From: Clostridium sp. UBA6758 | GTDB taxonomy: Bacteria > Bacillota > Clostridia > Clostridiales > Clostridiaceae | Direction: 5' to 3' | Assembly: GCA_002453475.1 (NCBI GenBank) | Contig: DKGY01000094.1 | Location: 79,738 to 87,993, forward strand | DNA length: 8,256 bases | Part shown: positions 5,837 to 8,256 of the stretch, piece by piece | How positions within the stretch are numbered: position 1 is the first letter of the stretch | How the letters are laid out: each line of letters opens with the position of its first letter | Notes under the pieces: model-generated | Seen by the model: the letters and a program-made list of their open reading frames with translations, nothing else | The model's database searches: none | Told to the model about the DNA's origin: nothing | Made by a program: the position numbers and the translations under genes

Positions 5837-7604
5837 CTAGAACCCCTCCTTCGCTAATTAATCTATTAATTTCTACTACTAATTCCTCAGCGATGTTATT
5901 GATAGTGTCAATATTATCCTCAGCAATATATTTACTTCTTGCAATTTTATCTCTCATTGGTAAATTTAATATATTGTTTAGATAAACTCCAGCTTCTAAA
6001 GCACGTTCAGCTTCCTTTTTAAATAAAAGAATTAGTTTTAACATTTTATGTTGTTTGCCAAGTGAAGCATATGTGTCTATTTCATGGAAAGCATTTTGTT
6101 GTAGATAGTCTTCTCTAAGAGATTTTGCAACCTCTAATTTTAATCTATCCTTTTCAGATAAAGCATCTATACCTACTAATCTAACAATTTCATCAAGGCT
6201 AGCTTCTTCTTGTAGTAGTGTCATAGCTTCAACTCTTAATTGAGACCAATCTGAGGCTACTTCTTCATCCATCCACTGACCAATACTATCTAAGTATAAT
6301 GAGTATGAACTTAACCAGTTTATTGATGGGAAGTGACGCTTATATGCTAGCTGAGCATCAAGTCCCCAGAATACTTTAACTATTCTTAAGGTAGATTGAG
6401 TAACTGGCTCAGACAAGTCTCCACCTGGAGGCGATACGGCTCCAATGGCAGTAACTGCTCCTTGTCTACCATCTTTTCCTAAACATATAACCTTACCAGC
6501 TCTTTCATAGTAATCTGCAAGTCTTGATCCTAGGTAAGCTGGATATCCTTCATCACCAGGCATCTCTTCAAGTCTACCGGACATCTCTCTAAGAGCCTCA
6601 GCCCATCTTGAAGTAGAATCTGCCATTATTGAAACTGAGTATCCCATATCTCTAAAGTATTCTGCTATAGTTATACCAGTATAGATACAAGCTTCACGAG
6701 CTGCAACTGGCATATTTGAAGTATTAGCAATAAGTACTGTTCTCTTCATTAAGCTTTCACCAGTTTTAGGGTCTTTTAGTTCTGGGAATTCATTAAGAAC
6801 GTCTGTCATTTCGTTACCACGTTCACCGCATCCAACGTAAACAACAATTTCTGTATCCCCCCATTTAGCTACTTGGTGTTGAACTACTGTTTTACCTGCT
6901 CCGAAAGGTCCTGGCACTGCAGCGGCTCCACCTTTAGCTACAGGAAAAAATGTATCTATAACTCTTTGTCCTGTTACCATTGGTTCTATAGGTTTTAACT
7001 TACTTGCATAAGGTCTTCCTTTTCTAGCTGGCCATTTTTGCATTAGGGTTAATTCTTTATCACCCTTTTCAGTTTCAACAATACATACAGTCTCAACTAT
7101 AGTAAAGTTACCTGATTTTATTTCTTTAATTTTTCCTTTTACTCCATAAGGAACCATTATCTTGTGAAGCACTACGGCAGTTTCTTGCACTGTTCCAATA
7201 ATATCTCCAGCCTCTACCACATCTCCAACTTTTGCTGTAGCATTAAATTCCCAAACTTTTGTTCTGTTTAATGATTTAACTGCAACACCTTTTTTAAGGA
7301 AATGAGAATTTGCAGCTTCCTGCATAGCATTAAGTGGTCTTTGGATACCATCAAACATAGATTCAATTAATCCAGGTCCAAGTTCTATACTTAATGGTTC
7401 TCCTGTTGTAATTACTGGATCTCCAGGTCCTATACCAGAAGTTTCTTCATAAACCTGAATGGAAGCTTTATCGCCTCTCATTTCAATGATTTCACCAATA
7501 AGTCCCTTTTCACCAACTTTTACAACGTCAAATATATTAGCATTATCCATGTCCTTAGCAACTACTAATGGACCGGAAACTTTAACAATAGTACCATTCT
7601 TCAA
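5829..7604 (-). CDS. atpA: V/A-type ATPase subunit A (catalytic)
   Basis: Subunit A (NtpA) hydrolyses or makes ATP in the V1/A1 head. The 591-residue length is standard. The P-loop GPFGAGKT is at 232-239 with K238 and T239, and the catalytic glutamate region GERGNE has E261. The segment about 117-190 is the extra non-homologous region that separates V-type A from F-type beta subunits. [29 protein letters not shown] (about 327-355) is the conserved catalytic core. The start is TTG at 7604, supported by AGGTAGGT seven bases upstream. It gives [16 protein letters not shown], the expected N-terminus, and no nearby ATG does. The gene lies 17 nt after subunit F and overlaps B by 8 nt. Whether the enzyme moves H+ or Na+ depends on subunits outside the window. 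Confidence 0.97.
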   Translation of the reverse strand: MKNGTIVKVSGPLVVAKDMDNANIFDVVKVGEKGLIGEIIEMRGDKASIQVYEETSGIGPGDPVITTGEPLSIELGPGLIESMFDGIQRPLNAMQEAANSHFLKKGVAVKSLNRTKVWEFNATAKVGDVVEAGDIIGTVQETAVVLHKIMVPYGVKGKIKEIKSGNFTIVETVCIVETEKGDKELTLMQKWPARKGRPYASKLKPIEPMVTGQRVIDTFFPVAKGGAAAVPGPFGAGKTVVQHQVAKWGDTEIVVYVGCGERGNEMTDVLNEFPELKDPKTGESLMKRTVLIANTSNMPVAAREACIYTGITIAEYFRDMGYSVSIMADSTSRWAEALREMSGRLEEMPGDEGYPAYLGSRLADYYERAGKVICLGKDGRQGAVTAIGAVSPPGGDLSEPVTQSTLRIVKVFWGLDAQLAYKRHFPSINWLSSYSLYLDSIGQWMDEEVASDWSQLRVEAMTLLQEEASLDEIVRLVGIDALSEKDRLKLEVAKSLREDYLQQNAFHEIDTYASLGKQHKMLKLILLFKKEAERALEAGVYLNNILNLPMRDKIARSKYIAEDNIDTINNIAEELVVEINRLISEGGVLDA

Positions 7605-7611
7605 GTTTTTT

Positions 7612-7620
7612 ACCTACCTT
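7612..7620 (-). promoter_or_regulatory. Ribosome binding site for the TTG start of subunit A
   Basis: AAGGTAGGT on the minus strand ends seven bases (AAAAAAC) before TTG 7604. It decides the start of atpA, which has no ATG in the right place. It falls in the 17-nt gap after the subunit F stop codon. Confidence 0.6.
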
Positions 7621-7621
7621 T

Positions 7622-7930
7622 CTATAAGATATTTACTCCAACAGCTTTTTCTACATAATCGCTAATTTTTTGTTTACCAATATTTAGCGTACCTTGATTG
7701 CTTGGTATAAGTATAATTGCAGGTATAAGCTTTTTATTATACCTTTCAATAGTTTCTTCCAAATGCTGAGCTAATTGCTCAGTTAAAAATATTACAGCAT
7801 AATTTTCAAAAGCCATTTTATCTACAATTTTTCTTGCTTCTTCAGCTTCGACTGCTGGATAAACATCAATTCCTAAGGCCTTAAATGCTAGTATTGAATC
7901 TTTATCTCCAACTACACCTATCTTATACAT
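7622..7930 (-). CDS. atpF: V/A-type ATPase subunit F (central stalk)
   Basis: Subunit F (NtpG in E. hirae) binds subunit D at the base of the central stalk. The chosen start gives 102 residues beginning [20 protein letters not shown], the standard N-terminal strand-loop-helix of this small Rossmann-like protein. The family C-terminus follows: IPSNQG, then [16 protein letters not shown] longer reading from 7969 adds 13 residues with no family match, within the coding region of subunit C, and is rejected. ATG 7930 overlaps the subunit C stop by 8 nt (ATGTATAA). The nearest SD-like AAAGG is about 13 nt upstream, rather far, so initiation probably depends on coupling to subunit C. Confidence 0.93.
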   Translation of the reverse strand: MYKIGVVGDKDSILAFKALGIDVYPAVEAEEARKIVDKMAFENYAVIFLTEQLAQHLEETIERYNKKLIPAIILIPSNQGTLNIGKQKISDYVEKAVGVNIL

Positions 7931-8256
7931 ATAGTTCACGCAACCTTTCTCTGATAACTTCAGTAGCAACCTTATTAATCTTTCCTACCATAATAATTCT
8001 AATTATTTTAATTTCAGTTTCTTTAGCAATTATATATGCAATGATAGGCTCTGGTCCGAAGTTAACTCTCTTTGCATCCTTTGCATGGTCCATAATATAA
8101 TTATCATAGAGTACATCTAAGGATGAAATGCTGCCTGTAGCCATATATTCTTCTAAGATAGTATGAAGTACCTTTGAGTAAGGGGTTCTAGATATTTTAC
8201 TTGTAAAGATTTCTAGGGATTCATTTATTCCCTCTATAAAAAAGTTATGTTTTATA
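7923..8256 (-). CDS. atpC: V/A-type ATPase subunit C, C-terminal part (runs off window)
   Basis: Subunit C (NtpC) caps the membrane rotor ring and joins it to the central stalk. The frame is open from the window edge to TAA at 7923, giving 111 residues of the C-terminus. The end of the protein is diagnostic: [29 protein letters not shown], then [11 protein letters not shown]. The ATG at 8144 is only an internal methionine, because upstream codons in the same frame read [18 protein letters not shown]...LEEYMATG without a stop. Full-length relatives are about 330 residues, so the start should lie some 650 bases beyond the edge. The last codons overlap the subunit F start. Confidence 0.95.
   Translation of the reverse strand, partial: IKHNFFIEGINESLEIFTSKISRTPYSKVLHTILEEYMATGSISSLDVLYDNYIMDHAKDAKRVNFGPEPIIAYIIAKETEIKIIRIIMVGKINKVATEVIRERLRELYV

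Noticed and set aside
7459..7665. Rightward open frame of 68 codons
   Set aside because: It is antisense to the start of atpA and the end of atpF, with no supporting signal.
7931..7969. Earlier start for subunit F
   Set aside because: The extra 13 residues match nothing in the family and lie in the coding region of atp[10 protein letters not shown] is the expected N-terminus.
7885..8100. Rightward hydrophobic open frame of 71 codons
   Set aside because: It is antisense to atpF and atpC; the hydrophobic look comes from reading AT-rich coding DNA backwards.
7923..8144. A stand-alone 73-residue protein
   Set aside because: The frame continues upstream to the window edge with recognisable subunit C sequence, so it is the tail of that gene.
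1..8256. CRISPR array, complete insertion sequence or phage genes
   Set aside because: No regularly spaced repeats, transposase, integrase or phage structural gene was seen on either strand.

Overview
The window is AT-rich, low-GC DNA with strong AGGAGG-type ribosome binding sites, tightly packed genes and a V/A-type ATPase operon in the order C-F-A-B-D. This points to an anaerobic Firmicute, most probably a Clostridium or close relative. The assignment rests on gene content and composition, not on a database match.

Right half (3791-8256, minus strand): the distal part of a V/A-type ATPase operon, read leftwards. It holds the C-terminal part of subunit C (cut by the window edge), then complete F, A, B and D. 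C/F and A/B overlap by 8 nt each; F-A and B-D are separated by 17 and 3 nt. All key catalytic residues of A and the arginine finger of B are present, so the V1 head and central stalk look functional. The membrane subunits (I, K) and stalk subunit E would lie upstream, beyond the window. A bidirectional hairpin terminator begins directly after the subunit D stop codon.

Middle (2698-3790): a rightward two-gene unit converges on the ATPase operon. Its first gene is a decayed HAD-family hydrolase: one frameshift, the middle of the protein missing, C-terminal tail retained. That tail is still joined by a TAATG overlap to an intact Nudix hydrolase resembling Ap4A pyrophosphatases. Between the Nudix gene and the terminator lies a block of about 165 bp with four nested or serial inverted repeats and no coding potential. 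It is the least explained piece of the window: either a structured RNA or a small palindrome-rich mobile element.

Left (1-2697, minus strand): a leftward cluster, apparently one transcript from an extended -10 promoter near 2755-2763. It encodes a GNAT acetyltransferase fused to an AadA-like nucleotidyltransferase (DUF4111-type C-terminus), a second stand-alone nucleotidyltransferase of the same family, a small NTF2-like (DUF4440-type) protein, and the start of a third protein with a nucleotidyltransferase-like GS...DxD motif. The first three overlap by 13 and 3 nt. The families include antibiotic-modifying enzymes (acetylation, adenylylation), but nothing in the sequence fixes the substrates. 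Chromosomal copies in Clostridia are usually uncharacterised.

Most worth a second look: the multi-hairpin intergenic block, the GNAT-nucleotidyltransferase fusion with its altered GS motif, and the concentration of nucleotidyltransferase-fold genes on one transcript.
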